From: an uncultured Lachnospiraceae bacterium
Lineage (GTDB): Bacteria > Bacillota > Clostridia > Lachnospirales > Lachnospiraceae
Length of the DNA: 64,000 bases
Assembly (NCBI GenBank): GCA_910588815.1
Contig: CAJUQY010000001.1
Location: 63,819 to 127,818 of the forward strand
Direction of reading: 5' to 3'
Notes under the pieces: model-generated
Databases searched by the model: none
Told to the model about the DNA's origin: nothing
What the model saw: the letters and a program-made list of their open reading frames with translations, nothing else
Shown: positions 1 through 8,917 of the stretch, piece after piece
Layout of the letters: every line of letters begins with the position of its first letter
Position numbering within the stretch: the first letter of the stretch is position 1
Translations under genes and position numbers: made by a program

Positions 1-1
1 G

Positions 2-763
2 GGCGAGAACGGAAAAGTGTCTCTGGTACTCACCGGAAAGAATACAGGGGAGGCCAATAGCTTCAGCGTCTATGGAAAGACAGGCGCGGCCGCGGGGCTG
101 GAATATATCGACCGTGCGGCTTCAGATGCAAGCTATACAGTGACCCAGAATGGATATTCCCAGAGTTATACTTCAGACACCAACAAAGTAAGCATTGCTT
201 ATGGCAGAGTTGATGTGGAACTCAAGAAAGAGGGAAGTACCAACATCTATTCCGGTGTCGATACGGATCGGATTACGGATGCGGTGCAGGATCTGGTAGA
301 CAGCTATAATTCTGTCACCAACCTTTTAGAGGCAAATTCCGGCCGCGGCAGAGGGACGGCGGCTCATCTGACTTCTTTCCAGAGAGGCATGGCCCATGAG
401 AAGACTCTGGCGGCTCTTGGCATCACGACCAACAAGGCGGGAGACCTGGTTCTGGACAAGGAGAAGCTCACAGAAGCATTGGAAAAGGACTACGATTTTG
501 TGGTAGATACTTTAGGCGGACAGTTTGGCCTCGCCGAGAAGGCGGCGGAGAAAGCAGACAGAGCTCTTTCTGATTCTGTGCAGAGAATCGTGAGCAACGA
601 TTTGGGTGGGAACACATCGAGTTCTTCTGGTTCCGGCGGCAGTGCGGGAAGTGCGGCCAGCGCAGGGAATGCCTATACGCAGTTCGCAAATTTTGTCTCT
701 GGAGGAGCCTATAATCTGGCGAATTATTATGCAGTTGGCATGTTGTTAAATACGATGGCCTGA
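2..763 (+). CDS. fliD: Flagellar hook-associated protein 2 (FliD), 5'-truncated by the window edge
   Basis: This is the filament cap protein, which promotes flagellin folding at the filament tip. The frame is open from base 2, so the N-terminal half lies outside the window and the GTG at 17 is internal. About 250 residues are seen. They include a FliD C-terminal segment with the typical 'LGITTNKAGDLVLD' stretch, which precedes the 'KLTEALEKDYDFV' helix, followed by a Ser/Gly-rich linker and a short helical tail. FliD is usually 450-800 aa. A hairpin terminator follows. The family call rests on these C-terminal patterns. Confidence 0.8.
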   Translation, partial: GENGKVSLVLTGKNTGEANSFSVYGKTGAAAGLEYIDRAASDASYTVTQNGYSQSYTSDTNKVSIAYGRVDVELKKEGSTNIYSGVDTDRITDAVQDLVDSYNSVTNLLEANSGRGRGTAAHLTSFQRGMAHEKTLAALGITTNKAGDLVLDKEKLTEALEKDYDFVVDTLGGQFGLAEKAAEKADRALSDSVQRIVSNDLGGNTSSSSGSGGSAGSAASAGNAYTQFANFVSGGAYNLANYYAVGMLLNTMA

Positions 764-800
764 AGAAGGCCCCAGAAGACAATTTGAGTGATAGGAATAG

Positions 801-827
801 CGGGAGAGGGGATCCCTTTCCCGTTTT
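801..827 (+). terminator. Hairpin terminator after fliD
   Basis: Arms CGGGA and TCCCG at 801-823 enclose an inner GGG/CCC pair and are followed by TTTT. This fits a rho-independent terminator between fliD and the next gene. Confidence 0.5.
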
Positions 828-902
828 CCTTATATGCGAGAAATGCGGAAAGGAAAAAATGCGGTAAAGCTTTTTATGAATAGCAAAGGGTGAAGATGAA
901 AG

Positions 903-2111
903 ATGAATCAGGTTCTGTTTGAGGGACGGCTGCTGGTCAATATGATCAGCACATTGTTGCATAAGGGAGCGCTCCAGGTGCGATATGGACGTGTCAATTG
1001 GGAGCGCATATTCAGAACAGCGGACTACCATCGGGTTGCCAATATTATTTATTTAGGACTTTTGGGAAATGGCGACATGGTTCCGGAGCGCTGGATGGGC
1101 CGTTTTTTTGACCGATATCAGGAAGCGTTGATTGGCGGCGGAGGCTGTGAGACGGCAGAACAGGAGATTCTTGCTCTTTTAGATGCAGAGGGAGTGCCCT
1201 GTGTTGTTTTATCTTCTGCAACGATACGCGGTTTATATGAATTGCCTGAGACAGCAGACATGAGCCCTCTTCGCCTATATCTGAGTACAGAAAATTATAT
1301 TTTGGTAAAAGGGTTTTTGGTTGATTTGGGATATGAGACGATCCAAAATTATTCCGATTACGGAGAGCGCATGCACCGGATTTCCGGTATGAATGTGGAC
1401 ATCTATCAAAAACTGCCTTTTAAGACAAAATATTATGAAAAGGGCATGCGGGAGCTTGCCTTTCGTGCGCGGGTGAGGGCGGGGGGAACAGGCGTCAGGA
1501 TATTTTATCCGGAAGACCGGCTGGTGTTTCGATTGGCATCGGCGGCTTACCAGTATGTCGAGGATGCGCTGATTCTTCGGGATATGTTGGATTTGTTTTT
1601 GTATCATAAGGCTTGGAGAGATCAGCTTAATCATGGATATATAAAGAAAAAACTTCAGGGATTTCACGTAGATGTCCTGGCTGATAAGCTTTTGAGGCTG
1701 TCCTATATGTGGTTCGGAGAAAAAGAAGATAAAGAGTACATGCAGACAGTGGGAGAACTGATGGAAGACCTGACTCCTTTCGATATTTTAGAAAACCGTA
1801 TTTTTAGCCGGGGGGAGCAGGGAAAGGATAAGGAAACGGATCCCCAGGTTCTTGGCTTAACCAGGCTTTTAAATAAAGAAGAAGAGAGAGAAACAAAAAA
1901 GGCTAAGAGAGAAACACGCCGCAAAAAGAAGGAAGAAAAGAAGAAGGCAAGAGGACGGTTCTGGCGCTGGGTATTTCCGGATTATAAATATATGTCCGGC
2001 TTGTATCCTGCTCTTGAGAAAGCGCCGTTTTTACTTCCATTTTATTGGTTGTCACGGAGCATACGTCTTCTAATTGGAATGTCAAAAAATAGTAATAAAG
2101 AAGACCAATAG
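903..2111 (+). CDS. Nucleotidyltransferase-fold family protein (NTP_transf_5-like), apparently missing catalytic acidic residues
   Basis: This 402-aa protein has the layout of the uncharacterised nucleotidyltransferase family NTP_transf_5. That family recurs in polysaccharide and flagellar glycosylation loci. The N-terminal helical part (1-90) precedes the fold region at about 95-240. Where the family normally has a Lys-Gly motif and a DxDxL motif, this protein reads 'VLSSATIRGLYE' and 'DMSPLRLYLS'. Only the later 'NVDIY' strand keeps an Asp. A very basic, charged stretch (about 320-350) precedes the C-terminus. The stop codon lies inside a long palindromic terminator shared with csrA. Function is unknown; it may have lost catalysis. 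Confidence 0.6.
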   Translation: MNQVLFEGRLLVNMISTLLHKGALQVRYGRVNWERIFRTADYHRVANIIYLGLLGNGDMVPERWMGRFFDRYQEALIGGGGCETAEQEILALLDAEGVPCVVLSSATIRGLYELPETADMSPLRLYLSTENYILVKGFLVDLGYETIQNYSDYGERMHRISGMNVDIYQKLPFKTKYYEKGMRELAFRARVRAGGTGVRIFYPEDRLVFRLASAAYQYVEDALILRDMLDLFLYHKAWRDQLNHGYIKKKLQGFHVDVLADKLLRLSYMWFGEKEDKEYMQTVGELMEDLTPFDILENRIFSRGEQGKDKETDPQVLGLTRLLNKEEERETKKAKRETRRKKKEEKKKARGRFWRWVFPDYKYMSGLYPALEKAPFLLPFYWLSRSIRLLIGMSKNSNKEDQ

Positions 2112-2143
2112 CGTTTAGGCTATTGGTCTTCTTTATTACTATT
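2088..2143. terminator. Perfect 25-bp bidirectional terminator containing both convergent stop codons
   Basis: Arms at 2088-2112 and 2119-2143 are exact reverse complements around a 6-base loop. The stop of the upstream plus-strand gene (2109-2111) and the stop of csrA on the minus strand (2139-2141) lie in the two arms. Both proteins end near AT-rich stem bases that give U-rich 3' ends in either direction. Confidence 0.9.
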
Positions 2144-2393
2144 TGTCATGATGATCGTCAGAAGAATGAATATGGGAGAGCGTGTTTTGCAGAGAGAGGA
2201 GCGAATCTGTCGACGGCGCCAACGCACCTTGGTTAATCTGCTCCGCCTCTGACAGTTCCTCACGCAGAATAGATACATGCTTAGGGGCATCAATGGCAAC
2301 CCGCACACCGTCTGCCGCACACTCTAAGATCGTAATACGAATATCGTTTCCGATTAAAAAACTTTCACTTTTTTTGCGTCGTATGATCAGCAT
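2139..2393 (-). CDS. csrA: Carbon storage regulator CsrA, translational regulator
   Basis: CsrA is an RNA-binding dimer that blocks ribosome access to GGA-containing leaders, chiefly that of flagellin in Firmicutes. The 84-aa product begins MLIIRRKKSESFLIGN and continues through the canonical five-strand core to about residue 55. The C-terminal extension is longer than usual and ends in a His/Asp-rich tail. It overlaps fliW by 7 bp, so the two are translationally coupled, and it is the last gene of the flgM-csrA operon. Two CsrA-like sites lie in the flagellin leader of this window (27046-27085). Confidence 0.95.
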   Translation of the reverse strand: MLIIRRKKSESFLIGNDIRITILECAADGVRVAIDAPKHVSILREELSEAEQINQGALAPSTDSLLSLQNTLSHIHSSDDHHDK

Positions 2394-2866
2394 ATCTCCT
2401 CTGTCTCCCTGTCTATGCTTTCATTTATAACCGAAAAAGAGTCGAACCTGTGACGATACTGATAAGACGGATCGGAAAGAATCACTTGCATGCCTTTGCG
2501 GGTAATGGGATCAATGACCAAGGGACATTTCAGGTTTACCGTACTCTGCAGATATTCCGCCTGGTTACGTATATTGCAGATCGCGTAGTAGGAAAGCTCC
2601 TCCGCATCCTCCGCATCCAGGAAAGAAAGCTCGGCCTCTGAGAGAACCGGAGCGTAATCCGGATAAAAAATCAAAGGGTTGACGATCGCAAAGACAATCT
2701 CCGGACGATCTGTCGCCAGCATTAATAAAACCGTATCGTCTCCTTCCGTAAGGCTGAGCAGTAAATAATGCTTCAAATCCTGGAAACCGAAGATTCCGTC
2801 TGGAAACGTGATTAAATCTTTCTCCTCGTATTCAATTTCTCCGTATGCATCGGTCTCAATTATCAT
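2387..2866 (-). CDS. fliW: Flagellar assembly factor FliW
   Basis: FliW binds flagellin and, when free, antagonises CsrA, coupling flagellin secretion to its translation. The 159-aa length and the start motif 'YGEIEYEEKDLITFPDGIFGF' region (residues 8-28) are typical, as is the later 'NLKCPLVIDPITRKGMQVIL' segment. The gene sits between the YviE-position gene and csrA, as in Bacillus. A GGAG lies about 12 bases upstream of the ATG. Confidence 0.95.
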   Translation of the reverse strand: MIIETDAYGEIEYEEKDLITFPDGIFGFQDLKHYLLLSLTEGDDTVLLMLATDRPEIVFAIVNPLIFYPDYAPVLSEAELSFLDAEDAEELSYYAICNIRNQAEYLQSTVNLKCPLVIDPITRKGMQVILSDPSYQYRHRFDSFSVINESIDRETEEIC

Positions 2867-2881
2867 AATAGTGGTATACTC

Positions 2882-3481
2882 CTAAGCTAACAAATTCATA
2901 AAACCGTCATCGTCGAACTTCTCGGGGGGAACATAATTGTGTCCGCCTAGATACTCGAAATGCACTTCGGGACGCTGTGTCATGACAGTCATGGTCAGAG
3001 GAGGAAGGAACGCAACCTCTCCGCTGGAAACACGGAACTCAAAGGCCCCACGCTCCATCGTGTAGGCGGAACGACTTTCAGCGCTGACAGCTGCCTGGAC
3101 ATCACGGGAAGATACCGTGTTGGCAGCGGAAGTTTGCGTGATTTCCGAAGAGACAGACCGGTTGCCGGAAGCGTCTGCTGCGGGGGCGGTATCCGGCTTC
3201 TGAGGAGAACCGCCTTCAACCGTTCCAGGGCGAGAGGAAGATGATGAAAGGGTTTGCTGCGACGATTGGGCGGAAAAAGCGCGGTTGATTTGTTTTACAA
3301 AACTATAATCAGCGCCTGCCTGTGTGCTCCCAGAAGAGTGCTGCGACTGGAAGGCTCTCATGCGGGCAATAGCCTTTCTGCGTTCCAAATCAACGGAATC
3401 CGAAGAAACAAGGCGTGCGTTCTGCGTAAAACGAACAGATTGATAGGGCGTAGTCGTGATTTTTAAAAGCTGTCCTGTCAT
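2882..3481 (-). CDS. Flagellar-operon protein in the YviE (DUF6470) position
   Basis: This 199-aa protein has no motif that I recognise with certainty. It begins with a short beta-rich segment, 'LLKITTTPYQSVRFTQNARL', resembling the N-terminus of DUF6470 proteins. A long Ser/Thr/Ala-rich low-complexity middle follows (about 65-145), then a short C-terminal part with 'PEVHFEYLGGHNYVPPEKFD'. An AAAGGAGG site precedes the ATG. The order flgL-this gene-fliW-csrA equals Bacillus flgL-yviE-fliW-csrA. The role of YviE-type proteins is unknown; assignment rests mainly on synteny. Confidence 0.55.
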   Translation of the reverse strand: MTGQLLKITTTPYQSVRFTQNARLVSSDSVDLERRKAIARMRAFQSQHSSGSTQAGADYSFVKQINRAFSAQSSQQTLSSSSSRPGTVEGGSPQKPDTAPAADASGNRSVSSEITQTSAANTVSSRDVQAAVSAESRSAYTMERGAFEFRVSSGEVAFLPPLTMTVMTQRPEVHFEYLGGHNYVPPEKFDDDGFMNLLA

Positions 3482-3519
3482 AAGAATACCTCCTTTCTTG
3501 AAAAAAATGTGAATATCGA

Positions 3520-4716
3520 TTAACTCATAAAATCAAATAAGGACATTCCCATAATACTGGAGCTTACTTTCAAAGCGGCCGTATATGAACGATTATATGC
3601 ATACATCTCCATAATAGCTTCATAAGGATCGGCTCCGAGTTTTTCCTTATACTGGGTTTCCAGATTTAATTTGTCATCCTCCAGCCTGGTAAGCGTAGTT
3701 TCGAGCTGACTGCTTTTGCTGCCAAGGCTGCTGTACGCTTTGCCGAGTTTATCTGAGGTGGCCTGGGCCTGTTCGAGAATGCCGCCCATTTTTTTCAGGA
3801 ATTCCTCTTTGTCAATGGAAGATGCGCCGCCTGTCGCATCAGTACCTCCGGTATGGGCCCGGTCATTGTCTAAATAAGCCATGTATTTATTCATGGTGAT
3901 GATACCCTGGCCGAGAACTCCGATGGCGCTGTTGGCAAGCGCTTTCCCAATTTCAGTTGCGGAAGCAGGATTTGTCGCCATAGCATCGGAAGAAATATCC
4001 GTCAGCACATTCATACCTCCGGTGTAGGTATCAAGCAGAGTCTTTGTATCATGGATGGAGCCGTAACCCACATCCACATGGCCCTGCTCCTTCATGGCCT
4101 TTTGGAGATCCGCTTCTGTTCCCTTTATTAACTCGAAAGTGTATTCGCCGCCCTGTTCTTTCATCTGAAACTGAAATTCCGTAGCCGACGATGCACCGGC
4201 AAACTTATGGCTGTAGGTCAAAAGCATTGTATTGTCCTTGGAATCATAGGACAGGGCAAAAGGAGTCGTGGAAAGGTCATTGCCGCCAAATACATAAAAA
4301 CTTTCATATTTGGAATTTAAATTGTTGATCATGGACTGCTGTTTCTGAATCAAATCATCCCGGATGGTTCCTACAGTTGTAGAAACCTCATTGTTGGAAG
4401 AGTTCATGATATAAGAAATTTTGCTCGCAGCATTATCCTGTCCCGTGGCCAGGACGCTCTGAATTGTGCGGATCCCCTGCTCCTGCTGATTAAGCCGGTT
4501 GTCAATGTCGGTCAGCAGCTGCTTTTTGCTTAGGACATCCTGATATTCTGTATCCATCCGCTGTCCGGAATAGTAAGCCAGAGGGTTCTCGGCCCCGTTC
4601 TCATAGGCCTTGCCGCTGGAGATCTTGTTCATGCTTTTATTTAACTGACTGTGGACATCATTTACCGCGGAAGTATACTGTCTGTAGATAGATGTGTTTG
4701 TTACTCTCATTGCCAT
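3520..4716 (-). CDS. flgL: Flagellar hook-filament junction protein FlgL
   Basis: FlgL is the second junction protein between hook and filament. The N-terminal 'MRVTNTSIYRQYTSAVND' region and the closing 'YNRSYTAALKVSSSIMGMSLFDFM' type D0 helix are characteristic. I take the ATG at 4716 (398 aa). AAAGGAG lies 8 bases upstream of it, whereas the longer GTG start at 4725 would overlap that ribosome site. It follows flgK in the operon by about 20 bp. Confidence 0.9.
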   Translation of the reverse strand: MAMRVTNTSIYRQYTSAVNDVHSQLNKSMNKISSGKAYENGAENPLAYYSGQRMDTEYQDVLSKKQLLTDIDNRLNQQEQGIRTIQSVLATGQDNAASKISYIMNSSNNEVSTTVGTIRDDLIQKQQSMINNLNSKYESFYVFGGNDLSTTPFALSYDSKDNTMLLTYSHKFAGASSATEFQFQMKEQGGEYTFELIKGTEADLQKAMKEQGHVDVGYGSIHDTKTLLDTYTGGMNVLTDISSDAMATNPASATEIGKALANSAIGVLGQGIITMNKYMAYLDNDRAHTGGTDATGGASSIDKEEFLKKMGGILEQAQATSDKLGKAYSSLGSKSSQLETTLTRLEDDKLNLETQYKEKLGADPYEAIMEMYAYNRSYTAALKVSSSIMGMSLFDFMS

Positions 4717-4746
4717 AACGGGCACTCCTTTCCACCGGTTTTATAA

Positions 4747-6429
4747 TTATCTGCCGACGAGACCGGTGTTGTTGATCAAAGTATTCAATGCTTCGTCCAG
4801 CGTCGTCATCAGACGGGACGCCGCGTTATAGGCAGCCAGATAGGTCATCATATTGGACGCTTCTTCGTCTAAACTGACGCCTGAGACTGAATCCCTGGAA
4901 TCCTGGATACCATTTAATATTGTTACATTGGTCTTCAGAGAAGACTGATTGTGAGAGGAATCTGTGGCCAATACCGTAGACACATTGCTGATATAACCGG
5001 AAAAAGTTTTGTCTCCCAGATCAATGCCGTCATAAGGCGGATCATTCTTGCTGTTAAAAGAGACGGACATAGCCCGCAGCATGGCAAGAGCCGTATCGTT
5101 GGCGTTGTTTTTATCTCCGGTATCCGAAAAACCTTTCCCCAGTTCTACGGTGCCGTCTGTCCACTTGGGATTGATGCCGATCGTGGCGGCGGTAATGCCA
5201 TTAATATCAGGAGTGCCATTCGCAGAGGCAACCCTGTTCACCATAAGATAAGCGTCTGTTTTGCCGTAGCTGCCCTTAATATTCAGATTATTCATGACTG
5301 TGGCGAAGCTCTTGGCCAGATTATCCAGATGGTTGGTATAATACTGATACCCGTGCGTATCTGCCAGTTCAATATCTACAGGAGCATCAGCCTTTTTGCC
5401 GCTGAGCATATTCAGGCTGGCCTGAATGGAACCGCCGCCGAACATACTGTCACTATTGTCGTCATTGCTGCCGCCAATGACGACATCCGTCTGGCCGCCT
5501 GCGGGAGCGCCCGTGAATTTGGCGGTTACATTCAGATTGGGATTGCCGGCGTCTGCGCCCGGGACAATTTCTAATTTGCCGTAGTTTTGTTTGGCAGACC
5601 CTTCCGTACCGCTGATTAAGGTTAAAGACTGGCGGTTTCCGCCGTTCTCATAAATCATATCGACATATAAATCGTCGGGCCAATCCTTATCGTCTTTGTG
5701 GGCTGCATCTTTACTATACCGAACCTCAATAGGAATATAACTGGAAAGCTCATCCAAAAGAACATTTCGTTCATCCATGAGTTCCAAACTCGGCTGCCCG
5801 AAAATCTGATTGTGTTTGATTTGACGGTTTAATTCGCCGATTTGTTTTAAAATATCATTGACCGTCTGCTCGGCGCCGTTCTGGTTGGTTCCCTCGCCGT
5901 CGAGACGCTCAAACTCCTGCTTTTTTGCCTCTTCGATCTTCTGTGCGGAGAGATTGAGGAGATTGGTCAATTTCTCCATGCGCAGCCGCAGTTCACTTTC
6001 AAAAACCTTGTCGTTAACCTTGGCGGGATCCTGGGCAAGGTTCAAAGTGTTTTGGATATCGTCGAAAGCAGAACGGATTCCGGCGATATTGCTCTCATCC
6101 AGAAAACGGGACAAAGAATCCAGGGAAGTCTGCATCGCATCCGCATAACCGGACTTTTCCATCTGGGATCGATATTGTGCATCCAGAAACGGATCGCGGA
6201 TTTGAGTGACCTTATCCATGGAAGCACCATACCCCACCGTGATCTCCGAACCGTTCATATAGTGGGAAATGGGGTTGGTATAATTCAGGCTGGAGGTTTC
6301 CAGCTGCTGGCGGGTATATCCCACCGTGTTCATATTTGAAAGGTTCTGGCCGGTGATATCCAAACGCTTCTGATTGGCCTGCAGGGCTGAAAGCGCTGTG
6401 GTAAAACCGGCAAAAGTAGCTCGTACCAT
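4747..6429 (-). CDS. flgK: Flagellar hook-associated protein FlgK
   Basis: FlgK is the first hook-filament junction protein. The 560-aa product has the N-terminal rod/hook signature 'LDITGQNLSNMNTVGYTRQ' (about residues 23-41). Its C-terminal 'SLDEEASNMMTYLAAYNAASRLMTTLDEALNTLI' helix is typical of axial proteins. The middle (about 260-340) is Gly/Asn-rich and variable. It lies downstream of flgN, its export chaperone, and upstream of flgL. Confidence 0.95.
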   Translation of the reverse strand: MVRATFAGFTTALSALQANQKRLDITGQNLSNMNTVGYTRQQLETSSLNYTNPISHYMNGSEITVGYGASMDKVTQIRDPFLDAQYRSQMEKSGYADAMQTSLDSLSRFLDESNIAGIRSAFDDIQNTLNLAQDPAKVNDKVFESELRLRMEKLTNLLNLSAQKIEEAKKQEFERLDGEGTNQNGAEQTVNDILKQIGELNRQIKHNQIFGQPSLELMDERNVLLDELSSYIPIEVRYSKDAAHKDDKDWPDDLYVDMIYENGGNRQSLTLISGTEGSAKQNYGKLEIVPGADAGNPNLNVTAKFTGAPAGGQTDVVIGGSNDDNSDSMFGGGSIQASLNMLSGKKADAPVDIELADTHGYQYYTNHLDNLAKSFATVMNNLNIKGSYGKTDAYLMVNRVASANGTPDINGITAATIGINPKWTDGTVELGKGFSDTGDKNNANDTALAMLRAMSVSFNSKNDPPYDGIDLGDKTFSGYISNVSTVLATDSSHNQSSLKTNVTILNGIQDSRDSVSGVSLDEEASNMMTYLAAYNAASRLMTTLDEALNTLINNTGLVGR

Positions 6430-6446
6430 ATCGTTTTTCCTCCTTG

Positions 6447-6914
6447 TTACACGTAGCGGTCATGGAAATGGGAAGAACCGTTGATTTCCGGAAAGGTGTT
6501 CTGGCTGTTTACTCCCAGAATATGCTCAAACTCCCGTAAACGCACTGAAACAATGCGGCTGGATGACTCCTCCGCATCGGCCAGTTCTTTCAACAGCTGT
6601 TCCATCTTGGAAAAAAGCGGGGAAAGGACAGAGCGCTCTCTCTCCGTCGCCGCCGCAAGAATCTGGCGGAAGGTCAGATCCGTCCACCCAAGGTCGGATG
6701 CCTGACGGCCTCTTAACTGTTCCAGCCCGCGGAGCTTAAGGAGCAGGGCCTGCTCTTCCTTTAAAAAAGAATCCATCTTCCCGTGCTCTCCGGCGGAAGC
6801 TGTCTCTGCCTTGGCCTTTTCCGCTTCTGTAAGTTTTTCAATGATTTTGGATAATTCCTCCAATGTGTGAATAAAAGAATCGAAAATCACTACCCGGTCT
6901 TCCTTATTATTCAT
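6447..6914 (-). CDS. flgN: FlgN-family flagellar export chaperone
   Basis: FlgN-type chaperones bind the C-termini of FlgK and FlgL before export. The 155-aa protein is almost entirely helical and charged. It carries the family pattern of 'EEQALLLKLRGLEQLRGRQ' followed by heptad helices. Its place between flgM and flgK matches Bacillus yvyG. Sequence conservation in this family is low, so position and length carry much of the call. Confidence 0.8.
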   Translation of the reverse strand: MNNKEDRVVIFDSFIHTLEELSKIIEKLTEAEKAKAETASAGEHGKMDSFLKEEQALLLKLRGLEQLRGRQASDLGWTDLTFRQILAAATERERSVLSPLFSKMEQLLKELADAEESSSRIVSVRLREFEHILGVNSQNTFPEINGSSHFHDRYV

Positions 6915-6951
6915 CCTGTGATGCCTCCTGGTTTATCGGCCCTGAAACGGA

Positions 6952-7266
6952 TCAGTAACAGAGCATCCGTTTTGCGATCTGTCCGGCATCCGGTGTATAG
7001 GTTCCGGCTTCTGCCTGACGGTGCAGCTCCTCTACCCGGGTGCTGTCCGCTGCGGGAGTGGAAATCTCCTTTGCCGCTTCTTTGGCTAAAAGCCTGGCAA
7101 ATTGTTTCGTGTCTGACGGATACTGTGTCTGGTGAAGAGTCAGCTTATCATAACTGCGGACACTCTCTGCGGTCTGCTGCTTCACCGGTTCCGGCATGGA
7201 GGAGGCTGTACGGTAAAAGGAATAATCTCTCCCTACCATACTGGTTCCATATAATTTCACATTCAT
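6952..7266 (-). CDS. flgM: Anti-sigma-28 factor FlgM
   Basis: FlgM holds the flagellar sigma factor SigD/FliA inactive until the hook is complete. The 104-aa protein has the family's C-terminal helix pair 'RVEELHRQAEAGTYTPDAGQIAKRML', here residues about 77-102. The N-terminus is disordered and polar, as expected for a secreted anti-sigma factor. It is the first gene of the minus-strand operon. An AAAGGAGG site lies just upstream of the ATG. A divergent control region (7326-7402) separates it from the FliK-like gene. Confidence 0.85.
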   Translation of the reverse strand: MNVKLYGTSMVGRDYSFYRTASSMPEPVKQQTAESVRSYDKLTLHQTQYPSDTKQFARLLAKEAAKEISTPAADSTRVEELHRQAEAGTYTPDAGQIAKRMLCY

Positions 7267-7325
7267 AACTAATACCCTCCTTTCAATGCAGCCTGATTAC
7301 AGCATGCGGCTGTACTTACATAAAT

Positions 7326-7402
7326 TATCGACAGTTTTTTCTGCAACATAAGCTGAGGCAAAAAATGTTTTTACCTTTATAAAAAATGAAAAACTGTCGA
7401 TA
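7326..7402. promoter_or_regulatory. Inverted repeat with SigD-like -10 elements between divergent flagellar operons
   Basis: TATCGACAGTTTTT at 7326-7339 is the exact reverse complement of AAAAACTGTCGATA at 7389-7402. Each arm reads outward as TGTCGATA(A/T), close to the SigD/FliA -10 consensus GCCGATAA. I see no convincing -35 at the right distance on either strand, so promoter function is inferred from symmetry and position. Confidence 0.4.
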
Positions 7403-7498
7403 TATATTATTGATATTGTAATTTTGTGCCTGGACGGACGAAATCGGCCTGTCCGTGGGGGCGCGGAAGCTCCTCAGGTATGCTTTTATGGAGGTACT

Positions 7499-8917
7499 AT
7501 GGCTAACATTTTGCAAGTGACTAATCCGGTAAATGACAACGGCCGGGGTACAATAAATACACAGACAAGAAATCTTTCTGAAAACCAGCAGGTTCACAAC
7601 CCTGTGGATCCGACCAGAGTAGTGCGGGCGGATGGACAGACGGGGAACCGGGCCGGTGACGCCATGAGCGAAGCGGCCAATGCCATTGTAGATTACGAAA
7701 GTAATTATGGCGCATTTATCAAGCGGCTGGGGGAAGGGCAGGAGCTTCCAAGACTATTAGAACAGTTTTTCCAGGCGGAGAACGCCTCCGTCCTTTTCTC
7801 GGGGGAAGAGGCGGCAGGGCCGCTTTTAGAGCAGCTGTTTTCTTCGATGCAGATGAATTCGCCGGAAGAACTTCTGGCATTTCTGCAGACCCAGATGGCG
7901 CAGCAGGCAAAATTTTCAGGGACATTTTTCGACGGCCTCAGGAAGCTTCTCAGCGAGAACCGCAGCGAATCGGCGAAGGAGGCGGTGCTTTCGTTCCTGC
8001 GAAGCTACAACAGCATGTCCTCCGGGGAACATACATTGAAACAGATGAAGTCCCTGGCAGATGATATCGGGAGGCTGATGCTCAGGCAGTTCAAGGGAGA
8101 GTACCAGGATATTTTGGACGATATGGACTGGGATGCTCCCGGCGGACAGACCAGAGACAATTCTGCGGTGCTCAACCAGCGGCTGATTCCGTTCCTGGCC
8201 GGATATATATCGAAGACGCATGATTACGGCCCTGTCCGCAGTGCGGTTATGCTTTTTATTTTCCACTCTGTCCAGTACGAAGAGGGAGGCCAGGACAGGC
8301 TCGCGCAGTTGTTTGACAGATTGATGCGGATCCGCGGTTTTGACCAGATATTTGATAAAGAAGAGGCTTACGGAGAGCTTGCAAAGCTCATGTCCGGGGC
8401 AGAGAAGCCGGAGGACGGCTTTGCAGATGCTTTTTCCGGGCTGATCGGAAAGGGAGCGGACGGCGCGGCCGGTTTGGAAAACATCCAGCAGTTCTATAAT
8501 ATTATGAACGGTATGCTGGTAAATGAGAGCGTCTATCTGCCTTTGCTGCATCTGCTGCTTCCTTTTCGCTTTGAGGAGGAGCAGGTGATGTCGGAGATGT
8601 GGGTGGATCCGGATGCCGGCGATGAGGAGGGCGAGGGCCGCCGGATCAAGATGCTTCTGAAATTTGACATCCGGAATTTGGGGCGCTTTGATTTGGCGCT
8701 TATGTTGGAAAACCGTCAGGTGGGAATGCAGCTTTATGTGCCGCCGGCCCTTACGGAGCGGTCAGAACGGATCAGCCGGGATGTGGCGAACATCTTCAAA
8801 AAAAGCGGCCTCAAGGTGGATCAGCTTTTGGTTCGCGAGAAAAAGGGCGATTTAAAGGTGATGGATGTATTTCCGGAAATTCGGGAAAAAGAGAGGACGA
8901 TCAATGTCAGAGTTTGA
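7499..8917 (+). CDS. FliK-like flagellar hook-length control family protein
   Basis: The 472-aa protein starts at an ATG with GGAGG five bases upstream. The first 80 residues are polar and disordered and the centre is helical. The C-terminal region (about 385-465) looks like the FliK C-terminal domain: 'FDIRNLGRFDLALMLENRQVGMQLYVPP' region then a helix and a short strand. FliK proteins gate substrate switching by contacting the FlhB cytoplasmic domain. The next gene is a free FlhB C-domain overlapping by 14 bp, which supports the reading. The pair resembles Bacillus ylqG-ylqH. Domain assignment is by pattern only. Confidence 0.55.
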   Translation: MANILQVTNPVNDNGRGTINTQTRNLSENQQVHNPVDPTRVVRADGQTGNRAGDAMSEAANAIVDYESNYGAFIKRLGEGQELPRLLEQFFQAENASVLFSGEEAAGPLLEQLFSSMQMNSPEELLAFLQTQMAQQAKFSGTFFDGLRKLLSENRSESAKEAVLSFLRSYNSMSSGEHTLKQMKSLADDIGRLMLRQFKGEYQDILDDMDWDAPGGQTRDNSAVLNQRLIPFLAGYISKTHDYGPVRSAVMLFIFHSVQYEEGGQDRLAQLFDRLMRIRGFDQIFDKEEAYGELAKLMSGAEKPEDGFADAFSGLIGKGADGAAGLENIQQFYNIMNGMLVNESVYLPLLHLLLPFRFEEEQVMSEMWVDPDAGDEEGEGRRIKMLLKFDIRNLGRFDLALMLENRQVGMQLYVPPALTERSERISRDVANIFKKSGLKVDQLLVREKKGDLKVMDVFPEIREKERTINVRV

